Positions 1-8,058 are shown, numbered from the stretch's first letter. The stretch: DNA of 23,842 nt from an uncultured Bacteroidota bacterium (GCA_946479615.1 CAMLGR010000067.1:1-23842); one strand, 5' to 3'. The notes: a model not told the origin generated them from the sequence alone. Translations and numbers: made by a program.

Positions 1-1171
1 ATCCTGCTCCACCCCTTCCGCGCAGACCCGATTTCTTAACCAGTTCAACCAGTTTCGTCTCTTCAAGCACCTGTCGTTGCGGCACCTGGTTAATAGTCGT
101 CCATTTAATAAGCCGGATACAACCTTCTGCTATTTCAATGCCTGTAATATCTCCATCCGAAAAACAACAGCAGCCGCTATTGAAATAAGTCGATTTCATC
201 GTCAGAAAGTCTACCGCTATAGCCGTAAAATCTTTTTCTATTTTACGGATCTCCGTTTCCAACGCCGAAATGGCTGCATTGTCATGCACCGATTGCGCCT
301 GCTGCAATTGCTTTTCCAGTCTTTCCAGATGTGTCAAAGATTCAAAAACCGGTTGATGCGTATGACCCGTTACCAGCAATGTATTGATCTGCGACGATGA
401 CCAGTCATACATGATCTCGTTATGCAGGGTTTTCTTTTCATTATTGTTGGAAGGAGTATTCGGATTGATCCGCAGGTATGCCTGCAAAGGGCCCCATATA
501 CGCGCCACAAAAAATTTACTGAACCAGTTGCCATCACTTTGCAGATCGCCCTGATGACCATGTGTGCAGAAAATATGCAAAGGAAAATCATCAACCATAG
601 CAGAAAGCACGATGCCTTCATAGACTTTCAGATCCTGTTCATATATCTTCCTGATCTGCCACCAGGCAAAAGGATCGTTGCCCCAGTATAGATCATGATT
701 ACCGATGATCTTGGTAAACGCATTTCTTTTTACAAATTTCTTCTCTGCATCGAACGTGGCCTGGTTATGTTCCTTTACTTTCCCCAGGCTGTTTTCCCAT
801 AGCTCTTCATTATCTCCCAGGCAAACCAGGTAAAAATCATTGGTATTATAAAAATCGAGTGCAGCGAGGTAATTGGGTTCGGCCAATGTAAAATCATCGG
901 CTCCGTCGCGGGCGCCCTTATGCTGATCGGAAAAGATAATGAACCTGCCCGTGCCTGCTTCGAACTGAATAAGATTACCTTTTTTACCGGGCTGTTCCTG
1001 TATATTTTTATACAATTCATCGAGTGCTTTGGATACCCTTTCGCCGTTGGGCCGGGAGGAGAATTTCCGGGTGGCCCAAAGTACGGGTTTCAATAGTATG
1101 TATCGGAGCAGGCGTCGCATCAACTGGTATAAAAATACGAAATACGAGCTAAGTAATACAAGGTCAGTCAT
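1..1171 (-). CDS. Metallophosphoesterase (partial, C-terminus beyond window)
   Basis: Translation from the ATG at 1171 gives 390 codons open to the window edge, with an in-frame TAA seven codons upstream, so the start is well fixed. The calcineurin-like phosphoesterase signature is present in order: D82 and H84 (SDQHKG), D120 (LGDNEELW), N158-H159 (GNHD), H204/H206 (THGHQGD) and H270/H272 (TGHTHQP). Such enzymes bind two metal ions and hydrolyse phosphomonoesters or diesters; the substrate here cannot be told. A hydrophobic stretch near residues 3-33 may anchor the N-terminus. A predicted helical segment at about 280-315 (EKQLQQAQS, Glu/Lys/Gln-rich) is inserted before the last conserved block. 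It is divergent from the metalloprotease gene. The last residues in the window, SGLRGRGGAG (381-390), look unlike the rest of the protein (see findings). The family call is secure; the role is unknown. Confidence 0.85.
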   Translation of the reverse strand, partial: MTDLVLLSSYFVFLYQLMRRLLRYILLKPVLWATRKFSSRPNGERVSKALDELYKNIQEQPGKKGNLIQFEAGTGRFIIFSDQHKGARDGADDFTLAEPNYLAALDFYNTNDFYLVCLGDNEELWENSLGKVKEHNQATFDAEKKFVKRNAFTKIIGNHDLYWGNDPFAWWQIRKIYEQDLKVYEGIVLSAMVDDFPLHIFCTHGHQGDLQSDGNWFSKFFVARIWGPLQAYLRINPNTPSNNNEKKTLHNEIMYDWSSSQINTLLVTGHTHQPVFESLTHLERLEKQLQQAQSVHDNAAISALETEIRKIEKDFTAIAVDFLTMKSTYFNSGCCCFSDGDITGIEIAEGCIRLIKWTTINQVPQRQVLEETKLVELVKKSGLRGRGGAG

Positions 1172-1230
1172 GCTGCTGAATACACGGTTTTATCAGGTAG
1201 TTACCGCTTCTCCTTTCGTGGTTATTAATC

Positions 1231-1238
1231 TACATTTG
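1231..1238 (+). promoter_or_regulatory. Bacteroidota -7 element for the metalloprotease gene
   Basis: TACATTTG matches the Bacteroidota -7 consensus TAnnTTTG exactly. It lies 25 bases upstream of the ATG at 1263, giving a short leader. A weak TTTCG at about 1214 stands where a -33 element would be. Its position supports the start at 1263 rather than the longer frame beginning at 1029. Confidence 0.55.
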
Positions 1239-1262
1239 TCATTCAACCACGCCTCATCCCTT

Positions 1263-4241
1263 ATGAGAAAAAGAAACCCGCTCTTATTCGTACTGCTGTG
1301 TATTGTCTCCGTTGCTTCTGCGCAATCAACCGATGATCTTTTTACAGCTCAAAATAATCTTTCCAAAAATTTTCATACAGTAGCCCGTCAATACCAGTCA
1401 TTACGGTTAAATACTGCCAAGTTATCTGCCCTTCGTTCGGCATCTCCTGCTTTGCTGACATTGAAACTTCCTTTCGAAAATCGTGAGTTGACCTTGAATC
1501 TGAAGAAAACTAAAATCACTGCTGATCATTTTTCTGTTATAGAAGCCTTACCCGGTGGCGGACGACGCACCGTCAATTATTCAGGCGCTGTATTTTACCA
1601 GGGAAAGATTGAAGGCGCTGCCTCTTCTTTTGCTACCATCAGCCTGGTAGGTGACCAGGTAATAGGAATTATCTCCGATAGCAAAAGCAATATCGTATTG
1701 GGCACTATTGAGAATAATGGTAAAGCCACCAATGAATATACATTATACCGTGAGACTGATCTCGCTATCACCAACCCGCTTAATTGCTCCACTTCAGATG
1801 ATATAACAGCAGGAACTAATAATGTACAATCTACCGGCAGAACAGGCGCTATAGGTGCACCGATCGATATGTATTTCGAATGTGATTATCGTTTTTACCA
1901 GGATAAGGGAAGCAATACGATCAGTGTGATCAATTATGTACTTGGCTTTTTTAATAATACGGCATTGCTGTATGCCAATGAGAATATACAAATACAGGTA
2001 TCACAAATACTGGTATGGACCACGCAGGACCCTGAAGCTGCTGCCGGTCTGAATACCAGTTCGGCGGTACTCAATGCTTTTTCCAGCCGTATGTCGGGCA
2101 CTGATTATATCGGAGATTATGCGCATTTCCTTTCTACCCGTTCCTTAGGCGGAGGGGTTGCCTGGCTTGCAGGTACCTGTCCAACAAAATATTATCGCAC
2201 GGCTGTCAGTGCGATTTACAATACCTACAGCAATTTTCCGCTGTATTCATGGACAGTGGAAGTAGTAACGCACGAGATAGGTCATAACCTCGGATCGCAT
2301 CATACGCATTGGTGCGGATGGCCCGGCGGACCTATCGACGGATGTGGCCCTACCGCCAATATCGGCTATGCAGAAGGTTCCTGCAGCACCGGACCACTCC
2401 CTACAGCACAGCAGGGAACGATTATGAGTTATTGTCATCTTCTATCAGTAGGGATCAACCTGGCCAATGGATTTGGCCCCCTGCCGGGACAGGCGATCCG
2501 CGATTTTGTTTCGGCCTCTTCCTGCCTCAGTGTTTGCCAGATGACCATTTCCCTTTCGAAAATCGATGCTTCCTGCGGGCAGAATAATGGATCGGCTACA
2601 GTTACTGCTACCAATTACACCGGCGGACTGACTTACCTGTGGAGCAACGGACAAACAGGAGCCAGTCTTATCAATGCAGCGCCGGGGACTTATCATGTCA
2701 CGGTAAAAGATGCGGGCAATTGCCAGGTCATGGAGGATGTGGTGATCGGTAATTCAGGAACCACCTTAACTTTTGGACTTACGCCGGAAGGTACAGCGGG
2801 CTTTTGTACAGGAGGCTCGCTTCTGTTAACTGCTACCAACAATCCATCCTATACGTATGAATGGAGGTTTAATGGAACATTGATCCCTGCGGCTACCGGT
2901 AATACCTATTCAGCCAATGCAGCAGGCAGCTACGCGGTTAAAGCCATCTCCGGTGCCTGTTCGGGTACACAGACAGTAATCGTATCGGAAGTAACGGCTC
3001 CCACAGCTTCTATCACCGCCGGGGGCGCTACTACCTTTTGTGCCGGAACCAGTGTGGTATTAAATGGTGATGCAGGCTCTTCCTATAGCTACCAGTGGTA
3101 TAATAATGGCAATCCTGTCAGCGGCGCTACGGCTGGTACCTATGCCGCTACAGCTACCGGAAACTATACCCTTAAAGTATCTGCCGGAACAGCCTGTTCC
3201 GCTACTTCATCTGCGATTGCAGTAACAGTGAATCCAACCCCGCCGGCTGTAATTACCGCCGGCAGCGCTACCAGCTTTTGCAGCGGGGGCAGTGTATCGC
3301 TTTCGGCAAGTACAGGCACGGGGTATACTTATCAATGGTATAAGAATACAGGCATAATTACAGGAGCGATCCAGGCAACGTATGCTGCCAATACAAGTGG
3401 TAATTACACCGTGGTGGTGACTTTGGGAACCTGCCCGCGCACTTCGGCCGGCACAACGGTTACCGTATTGCCCAGCCCGGTTGTGACAGTAACACCTATT
3501 CTTTCAACGATTCAAAAATTCCAGACAAAAACGATCACGGCCAGCGGAGCGTCTTCTTATAACTGGCCGTCACAACCGGCACTTGTCAGTTATACAACTA
3601 CCAGTGGCACTTTCAAACCATTGACAACAACTGATTATGTGATCAATGGTGCTGCAGGCAATGGTTGTACCGGTTCTGCTACTACCCGGATCGTAGTGAT
3701 CGGTTGCGGTGATGTAACTGCTATTACTACCAGCAATTATAGTCCTTCGCGTGTCCTTGTCAAATGGATCAATCCATTGGATGTAACAACTGATACATTA
3801 CAATACAGGAAACCAGGTGAGCTGGTATGGCACCGGGTGTTTGTAACGGGCGATCAATATGAATTGAATGGTTTGGAACCCGGAACCGTATACGAGTATA
3901 ATATCATTCCTCTTTGTACCACTACCAATGTATATATTCCATCAGCTACCGGTACGTTTACAACAACTGCGCTGGCAAACGGATTGTATGTACGGTTATT
4001 CCCCAATCCTGTATCGAATACTGCAAGACTGGAGATCATTACAGCAACAGGCTATTCTTTATCGGCTTCTATTTATGATAATGCAGGGAAACTGGTACGC
4101 ACGATCAGTGAAGCAGAGAATTTACCGGCGGGCCAGCTTATTAAAAACATCAATGCAGAACAATTGTCAAATGGCCTGTATCATATTGCTGTAAAAATAA
4201 ATGGCAAGCTACAGGATGTGAAGATGCTTATAACCAGATAG
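1263..4241 (+). CDS. Secreted M12B-type metalloprotease with Ig-like repeats and T9SS sorting domain
   Basis: A 992-aa multidomain exoprotein. The reading frame is open from 1029, but the ATG at 1263 begins a classic signal peptide (MRKRNPLLFVLLCIVSVASA, then Q) and follows a -7 element. Approximate layout: propeptide-like region 25-190; reprolysin-type zinc protease 195-415; SprB-like repeat 420-490; three Ig-like repeats with a conserved Cys and YxYxW pattern, 500-735; another beta domain 736-815; fibronectin III-like 816-905; T9SS type A sorting domain 907-992 (GLYVRLFPNPVSN at its start). The zinc site is HEIGHNLGSHH (H337, E338, H341, H347), with Met388 (TIMSYCH) as the Met-turn. By family, it is exported by Sec, carried over the outer membrane by the type IX system, and released or surface-anchored. 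It probably degrades external protein; the substrate is unknown. The gene stands alone, converging on ridA. Confidence 0.9.
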   Translation: MRKRNPLLFVLLCIVSVASAQSTDDLFTAQNNLSKNFHTVARQYQSLRLNTAKLSALRSASPALLTLKLPFENRELTLNLKKTKITADHFSVIEALPGGGRRTVNYSGAVFYQGKIEGAASSFATISLVGDQVIGIISDSKSNIVLGTIENNGKATNEYTLYRETDLAITNPLNCSTSDDITAGTNNVQSTGRTGAIGAPIDMYFECDYRFYQDKGSNTISVINYVLGFFNNTALLYANENIQIQVSQILVWTTQDPEAAAGLNTSSAVLNAFSSRMSGTDYIGDYAHFLSTRSLGGGVAWLAGTCPTKYYRTAVSAIYNTYSNFPLYSWTVEVVTHEIGHNLGSHHTHWCGWPGGPIDGCGPTANIGYAEGSCSTGPLPTAQQGTIMSYCHLLSVGINLANGFGPLPGQAIRDFVSASSCLSVCQMTISLSKIDASCGQNNGSATVTATNYTGGLTYLWSNGQTGASLINAAPGTYHVTVKDAGNCQVMEDVVIGNSGTTLTFGLTPEGTAGFCTGGSLLLTATNNPSYTYEWRFNGTLIPAATGNTYSANAAGSYAVKAISGACSGTQTVIVSEVTAPTASITAGGATTFCAGTSVVLNGDAGSSYSYQWYNNGNPVSGATAGTYAATATGNYTLKVSAGTACSATSSAIAVTVNPTPPAVITAGSATSFCSGGSVSLSASTGTGYTYQWYKNTGIITGAIQATYAANTSGNYTVVVTLGTCPRTSAGTTVTVLPSPVVTVTPILSTIQKFQTKTITASGASSYNWPSQPALVSYTTTSGTFKPLTTTDYVINGAAGNGCTGSATTRIVVIGCGDVTAITTSNYSPSRVLVKWINPLDVTTDTLQYRKPGELVWHRVFVTGDQYELNGLEPGTVYEYNIIPLCTTTNVYIPSATGTFTTTALANGLYVRLFPNPVSNTARLEIITATGYSLSASIYDNAGKLVRTISEAENLPAGQLIKNINAEQLSNGLYHIAVKINGKLQDVKMLITR

Positions 4242-4247
4242 CAGTAC

Positions 4248-4338
4248 GCAGCCGGCAGTCAGATTCTGTAGTCAATAAAATAACTTCAGTACCATAGCAT
4301 AAAGCAAATCCCAATAGCAGATGTTAACTGCCGGCTGC
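4248..4338. repeat. 12-bp inverted repeat in a convergent intergenic gap
   Basis: GCAGCCGGCAGT (4248-4259) is repeated perfectly in reverse orientation as ACTGCCGGCTGC (4327-4338), with 67 bases between. It lies between the stop codons of the metalloprotease gene (plus) and ridA (minus). It could form a long-range stem acting as a terminator or 3'-end structure for either mRNA. No T-tract follows directly, so terminator function is uncertain. Confidence 0.3.
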
Positions 4339-4354
4339 CCGGCTGATGACTGGC

Positions 4355-4753
4355 CTACTGTACAGCTATCATACTGATCTCCACGTTCACAAATTTTGGT
4401 AATGCAGATACCTGTACGGTTTCTCGTGCAGGAAACACAGGTTCGTCGGGAAGATAGCAATCGAAATATCTTTCGTATACTTCATTCACTTCGCTGAAAC
4501 GGTTCATATCTGTAATGAAAATACAGGTCTTCACTACATTTTTAAAGGTCATGCCTGCCTGCTGTAAAATAGCCTGGAGGTTTTGCATGACACGATGTGT
4601 TTCTTCCTGGAAATCGCCGTTCCGTAACTGACCTGTTTGCGGATCTATACAAACCTGTCCCGAGATATAGAGGGTGCTGCCCGATAGAATTGCCTGGTTA
4701 TAAGGACCGATAGGCGCCGGTGCATCCGTGGTATTGATGATCTTCTTGCTCAT
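4355..4753 (-). CDS. ridA: RidA family reactive intermediate/imine deaminase
   Basis: A 132-aa protein matching the YjgF/YER057c/UK114 family (usually 125-130 aa) along its whole length, starting MSKKIINTTDAPAPIGPYNQ. The RidA active-site residues are kept: Arg110 in FPARETVQV and Glu125 in NVEISMIAV, equivalent to Arg105 and Glu120 of the enterobacterial protein. RidA hydrolyses reactive enamine/imine intermediates, such as 2-aminoacrylate released by PLP enzymes, and so prevents damage to other PLP enzymes. It acts as a cytosolic homotrimer. The gene is monocistronic and diverges from the 3-hydroxyacyl-CoA dehydrogenase-like gene; the two promoters share about 60 bases. The start is the ATG at 4753, behind a well-placed promoter. 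Confidence 0.93.
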   Translation of the reverse strand: MSKKIINTTDAPAPIGPYNQAILSGSTLYISGQVCIDPQTGQLRNGDFQEETHRVMQNLQAILQQAGMTFKNVVKTCIFITDMNRFSEVNEVYERYFDCYLPDEPVFPARETVQVSALPKFVNVEISMIAVQ

Positions 4754-4775
4754 GTTTATTATTTAGAAAATACAA

Positions 4776-4806
4776 CGAATATAGTTTTATGCTTTTTCTT
4801 TGCAAA
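4776..4806 (-). promoter_or_regulatory. Candidate ridA promoter (-33 and -7 elements)
   Basis: On the minus strand TTTG (4806-4803) is followed after 19 bases by TATATTCG (4783-4776). These match the -33 element TTTG and, with one mismatch, the -7 element TAnnTTTG of Bacteroidota. The -7 box ends 22 bases before the ridA ATG. Confidence 0.5.
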
Positions 4807-4815
4807 AAATTGCAC

Positions 4816-5448
4816 ATGAAAATCCTCGTGATTGGTACGGCTGCGCAACAGGAAGAATTACTGGCTTTTCCCGTTTCCCCGGGCACTGAACTAACATGGA
4901 TTGATGCACCTGGTAATGCAGTTGATCATGCAACGATGGATGCCTGTATCGATCTACTTTTTGAAAATGATCCGGTCCGTATTGAGTGGCTGCGGCAATT
5001 GAATACATCATTGATTATTATTAATTCGGTTGTTACTTCATTGAAAGAGATACAGGAAAATTTTATCCGTATCAATGGCTGGAACACATTTCTGAAGAGA
5101 GCTATCATTGAAGCAGCGGGTACAGACGACACAATGAAAAAAAAGGCAACTGATTTATTCCTATCATTGGGAAGGCAAACAGAATGGGTAAATGATATCA
5201 TTGGTTTTATTACACCGAGGGTCATTGCATGCATTATCAACGAGGCCTATATGACATTGGAAGAGAAAGTGAGTGTGGAAGAGGAAATTGATACTGCTAT
5301 GAAATTGGGAACAAATTACCCATATGGTCCTTTTGAATGGGGAGCTAAAATCGGGTTGCATAATGTTTTTCACTTACTTGATACACTTAGCAGGGGGCAA
5401 AGACGCTATCAGCCTGCTATCCTATTAAAACAAATTGCTTTGGCTTGA
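4816..5448 (+). CDS. Degenerate 3-hydroxyacyl-CoA dehydrogenase-like protein
   Basis: A 210-aa protein. The frame is open nine codons upstream, but the ATG at 4816 (MKILVIGT) starts the first beta strand of a Rossmann-like fold. Residues 1 to about 80 lack the GxGxxG NAD-binding loop (MKILVIGTAAQQEELLAF). The segment that in true enzymes carries the catalytic His in HFFNP reads INGWNTFLKRAIIEAA instead. Residues about 115-205 match the 3-hydroxyacyl-CoA dehydrogenase C-terminal helical domain (GFITPRVIACIINEAYM, then YPYGPFEWGAKIG). Full enzymes have about 280 or more residues. It probably binds no NAD and may be a pseudoenzyme or binding protein; this is inference. The gene ends two bases before tsaB, so they are almost surely co-transcribed. 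A weak -7 candidate (TAGTTTTA, 4782-4789) lies upstream. Confidence 0.75.
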   Translation: MKILVIGTAAQQEELLAFPVSPGTELTWIDAPGNAVDHATMDACIDLLFENDPVRIEWLRQLNTSLIIINSVVTSLKEIQENFIRINGWNTFLKRAIIEAAGTDDTMKKKATDLFLSLGRQTEWVNDIIGFITPRVIACIINEAYMTLEEKVSVEEEIDTAMKLGTNYPYGPFEWGAKIGLHNVFHLLDTLSRGQRRYQPAILLKQIALA

Positions 5449-5450
5449 TT

Positions 5451-6119
5451 ATGGCAATTATTCTAAATATTGACACAGCGGTTGAAACAGCATCGGTGTG
5501 TCTGGCAGGAGATGCCCGGTCAATCCGGCATGCGATAAACACCAATCAGAAGGATCACGCAACATGGCTTCACAAGGCCATACAGGAGATAGTCGCTGGA
5601 GCAGGATATACATTAAACGATCTTGAAGCAGTAGCTATTTCTATTGGTCCCGGATCATATACCGGACTACGGGTTGGGCTCTCCGCCGCAAAAGGACTTT
5701 GTTTCGCTCTCCATATTCCATTGATAACCATTCCAACCCTTGAAATAATGGCATTTGCAACGATCCGTGAAAACCCGGCTTTTAACTTGTTTTGCCCATT
5801 GATAGATGCAAGAAGAATGGAGGTTTTTACAGCGGTATATGACAATGAATTGAAACCCGTTATGAACCCGGGAGCATTGGTTATCAACCCTGATAGTTTC
5901 CAATCATTACTTGATAATAACAGCATTTTATTTTCAGGTAATGGCAGCGAAAAACTGAAACAGGTGGTCAAACATACAAATGCGTTTTTTTGCGGTACGG
6001 TCGCCAATGCAGCCGATATGACGGAATTATCAGCAAAGAATTTTGAAAACAAGAGATTTGCCGACCTGGCCTATACCGAACCGTTATATATAAAAGAATT
6101 CTATTCTCCTGCTCATTAG
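5451..6119 (+). CDS. tsaB: tRNA threonylcarbamoyladenosine biosynthesis protein TsaB
   Basis: A 222-aa protein of the usual TsaB length. Family marks are the N-terminal ASKHA strand ILNIDTAVETASVCL and the signature SIGPGSYTGLRVGLSAAKGL (residues about 65-84). TsaB is the non-catalytic partner of TsaD. With TsaE they transfer the threonylcarbamoyl group made by TsaC onto A37 of tRNAs that read ANN codons. The ATG at 5451 is preferred over the TTG at 5445, since it follows the stop of the upstream gene (TGA, 5446-5448) by two bases and begins the first beta strand. The tight spacing indicates translational coupling with the 3-hydroxyacyl-CoA dehydrogenase-like gene. The other t6A genes are not in this window. 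Confidence 0.92.
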   Translation: MAIILNIDTAVETASVCLAGDARSIRHAINTNQKDHATWLHKAIQEIVAGAGYTLNDLEAVAISIGPGSYTGLRVGLSAAKGLCFALHIPLITIPTLEIMAFATIRENPAFNLFCPLIDARRMEVFTAVYDNELKPVMNPGALVINPDSFQSLLDNNSILFSGNGSEKLKQVVKHTNAFFCGTVANAADMTELSAKNFENKRFADLAYTEPLYIKEFYSPAH

Positions 6120-6183
6120 GGATTTAGGGGTTTGGAGGTCAAATTCTTAACAATTTTAATTTTACAAAACACCATTACATATT

Positions 6184-6191
6184 TAAATTTG
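6184..6191 (+). promoter_or_regulatory. Bacteroidota -7 element for the ArsR-type regulator gene
   Basis: TAAATTTG matches TAnnTTTG exactly and lies 25 bases before the ATG at 6217. A TTTA at 6162-6165 stands 18 bases upstream as a weak -33 element. Confidence 0.55.
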
Positions 6192-6216
6192 TAGCTTAGG
6201 TCTAACGCTAATAACT

Positions 6217-6555
6217 ATGAACAACTATTCGCTAACACTAAACACTACCACGGAAAACGGCAATTCACTGAAAGTGGATCTGCTGAATGTAAAAAAGGCA
6301 TCCCTTATTTTACGAGCCATCAACCACAAACTCCGCCAACAAATTCTTAAGTTGATTGACGAACAAGGGAAGATCACGGTAACAGAGATCTATGTCAAGT
6401 TAAGACTGGAACAATCTGTTGCTTCCCAGCATCTCGCCATTCTTCGCAAAGCGGGATTTGTCAAAACGGAACGTGATGGCAAGTTTATTTATTACACAGT
6501 AAACTCGAGCCGCCTTGAAGAACTGAACCAGTTTGTCGAAACTTTGTTAAACTGA
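6217..6555 (+). CDS. ArsR/SmtB-type winged-helix transcriptional regulator, cysteine-free
   Basis: A 112-aa protein with the ArsR-family winged helix at about residues 25-100: AINHKLRQQILKLIDEQGKITVTEIYVKL as helices 1-3, the recognition helix in SVASQHLAILRKAGFV, and the wing in TERDGKFIYYTVN. Members bind DNA as dimers and usually repress nearby genes until a metal or reactive sulfur species binds. This protein has no cysteine at all and only two histidines (positions 37 and 73). The classic metal sites and the two-Cys persulfide switch of BigR/SqrR-type sensors are therefore both absent, and its signal is unknown. The neighbouring persulfide dioxygenase gene is the obvious candidate target, but a terminator separates the two. 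The about 20 N-terminal residues are variable and Asn/Thr-rich. Confidence 0.85.
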   Translation: MNNYSLTLNTTTENGNSLKVDLLNVKKASLILRAINHKLRQQILKLIDEQGKITVTEIYVKLRLEQSVASQHLAILRKAGFVKTERDGKFIYYTVNSSRLEELNQFVETLLN

Positions 6556-6578
6556 TCAGTAAACGCATTCATTTTCCT

Positions 6579-6603
6579 AAGGAAGCCTGCGGGCTTCCTT
6601 TTT
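6579..6603 (+). terminator. Intrinsic terminator after the ArsR-type gene
   Basis: A perfect 9-bp stem, AAGGAAGCC / GGCTTCCTT (6579-6587 and 6592-6600), with the loop TGCG, is followed by a run of T residues. It lies 24 bases after the regulator's stop codon and 46 bases before the next ATG, so the downstream gene needs its own promoter or regulated read-through. Confidence 0.85.
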
Positions 6604-6623
6604 CATTTATAAAACTTAATAGT

Positions 6624-6631
6624 TATTTTCG
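6624..6631 (+). promoter_or_regulatory. Weak -7 candidate for the persulfide dioxygenase gene
   Basis: TATTTTCG differs from TAnnTTTG at one position and ends 17 bases before the ATG at 6649. It lies downstream of the terminator, where a separate promoter is expected. No clear -33 element was seen. Confidence 0.35.
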
Positions 6632-6648
6632 CAGTTGAATTTTCTTAT

Positions 6649-8058
6649 ATGTTTATTAAACAATTATATACCGGTTGCCTCAGCGAAGCAGCCTATTACG
6701 TAGAAAGCAAGGGAGAAGCGATTGTTATAGATCCGCTTCGCGATACCGATGTATACACCGGGCTGGCAGCTTCCCGCAATGCCAGTATCAAATATATTTT
6801 TGAAACACATTTTCATGCCGACTTTGTCAGCGGGCACCTTGATCTCGCCAAAGCTACCGGCGCACCCATTATCTATGGCCCGGAAACGGTCACCAAATTC
6901 GATGCGCATATTGCCAAAGATGGTGAAGTGTTTTCTATTGGTGATTTGTCATTGACAGTAATGCATACACCCGGACATACACTCGAATCAACCTGTTATC
7001 TATTAAAAGACGAAAACTGGAAAGATCATTGCGTATTTACCGGTGATACTTTGTTTGTCGGAGATGTCGGCAGACCTGATCTTGCCCAGAAAGGAACCGA
7101 AATTACTACCAGCGATTTAGCCGGTATGTTATATGATAGCCTGCAATCAAAAATAGTTCCACTGGCAGATGATGTGATCGTATACCCTGCGCATGGACCC
7201 GGCAGTTCCTGTGGTAAAAACCTGGGACCTGATACCTTCAGTACGATCGGTGAAGAGAAACAATTTAATTACGCACTCAAAGCTGAAAATAAAAAAGCAT
7301 TTATTGATGTGGTAACTGATGGCATTCCTCCGCCACCCCAATATTTCCAGATCAATGCAAAGATCAATAAAGAAGGCTATGATAGCCTCGATGCAATACT
7401 CGATGCCAGTCTTGTACCATTGGACCTGGCAGCTTTTAAAAAATTAATCGCAGAAGAAGCTATCATTCTCGACACCCGCCGGATCGAAGAATTTATGCAA
7501 GGTTATATTCCCGGATCGGTAAGTATAGCCCTCGATGGCAGATTTGCAGAATGGGCCGGCAGTCTTCTTCCTTTTGATATACCAATGTTACTGGTAACCG
7601 AGCCGGGCAAAGAAAAAGAAAGCATCATTCGCCTGTCGCGTGTAGGATTGGATAATGTAAAAGGTTATCTCGAAGGTGGTTTTGCGACCTGGAAAAATGA
7701 CAATGAAGAAATCGATATGATCATCAATGTAGAAGCAGATGAATTGATGATGGATATTCCTTTTGACCCTCATCTTGTGGTGCTCGACGTACGTAAACCA
7801 ACAGAATTTGCGGAAGGTCATTTAAAAAATGCCGTCAACCTGCCATTAAGTGATATGTCTGATCCTGGCAGCATGGCCATGATAGAAGATAGCCAGAACC
7901 TGTATGTTCATTGTGCCGGCGGCTATCGCAGTGTCATTGCGGCTTCCCTGCTCAAACGCCAGGGCATTCACAATCTCAGAAACATCCAGGGAGGATGGAG
8001 TAAGATAAAGGAACAGAAAGAAGCAGATATTGTGAAAGAGAAGAGTGTGCTGAATTAA
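6649..8058 (+). CDS. CstB-like persulfide dioxygenase / rhodanese fusion protein
   Basis: A 469-aa cytosolic protein. Residues 1 to about 235 form a metallo-beta-lactamase fold of the ETHE1 type: THFHADFVSGH (H54, H56, D58, H63), H110 in HTPGHT and D133 in TGDTLFVGDVGRPDL. H54, H110 and D133 correspond to the iron ligands of ETHE1. A first rhodanese-like domain (about 265-355) lacks a catalytic Cys. A second (about 375-465) has the active loop HCAGGYRS with Cys422. This order (MBL, pseudo-rhodanese, rhodanese) is that of CstB, which oxidises persulfides to sulfite and combines it with sulfane sulfur to make thiosulfate. The likely role is hydrogen sulfide/persulfide detoxification. No sulfide:quinone oxidoreductase gene is in the window. 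ATG at 6649 is the only sensible start. Confidence 0.85.
   Translation: MFIKQLYTGCLSEAAYYVESKGEAIVIDPLRDTDVYTGLAASRNASIKYIFETHFHADFVSGHLDLAKATGAPIIYGPETVTKFDAHIAKDGEVFSIGDLSLTVMHTPGHTLESTCYLLKDENWKDHCVFTGDTLFVGDVGRPDLAQKGTEITTSDLAGMLYDSLQSKIVPLADDVIVYPAHGPGSSCGKNLGPDTFSTIGEEKQFNYALKAENKKAFIDVVTDGIPPPPQYFQINAKINKEGYDSLDAILDASLVPLDLAAFKKLIAEEAIILDTRRIEEFMQGYIPGSVSIALDGRFAEWAGSLLPFDIPMLLVTEPGKEKESIIRLSRVGLDNVKGYLEGGFATWKNDNEEIDMIINVEADELMMDIPFDPHLVVLDVRKPTEFAEGHLKNAVNLPLSDMSDPGSMAMIEDSQNLYVHCAGGYRSVIAASLLKRQGIHNLRNIQGGWSKIKEQKEADIVKEKSVLN

Noticed and set aside
1029..1262. N-terminal extension of the metalloprotease frame by 78 codons
   Set aside because: It covers the -7 element at 1231-1238 and overlaps the start of the divergent phosphoesterase gene. 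The signal peptide begins at 1263.
2580..3480. Repetitive tract that could be taken for a DNA repeat array
   Set aside because: The periodicity is explained by repeated SprB/Ig-like protein domains in one reading frame; there are no constant repeats with unique spacers, so it is not a CRISPR array.
5570..6052. 160-aa open frame on the minus strand inside tsaB
   Set aside because: It lies wholly antisense to a conserved gene, has no recognisable motif, and its composition reflects the reverse of tsaB codons.
6120..6216. Possible RNA gene or riboswitch in the gap after tsaB
   Set aside because: It is short and A/T-rich with no clear stem structure; only the promoter of the ArsR-type gene is supported.
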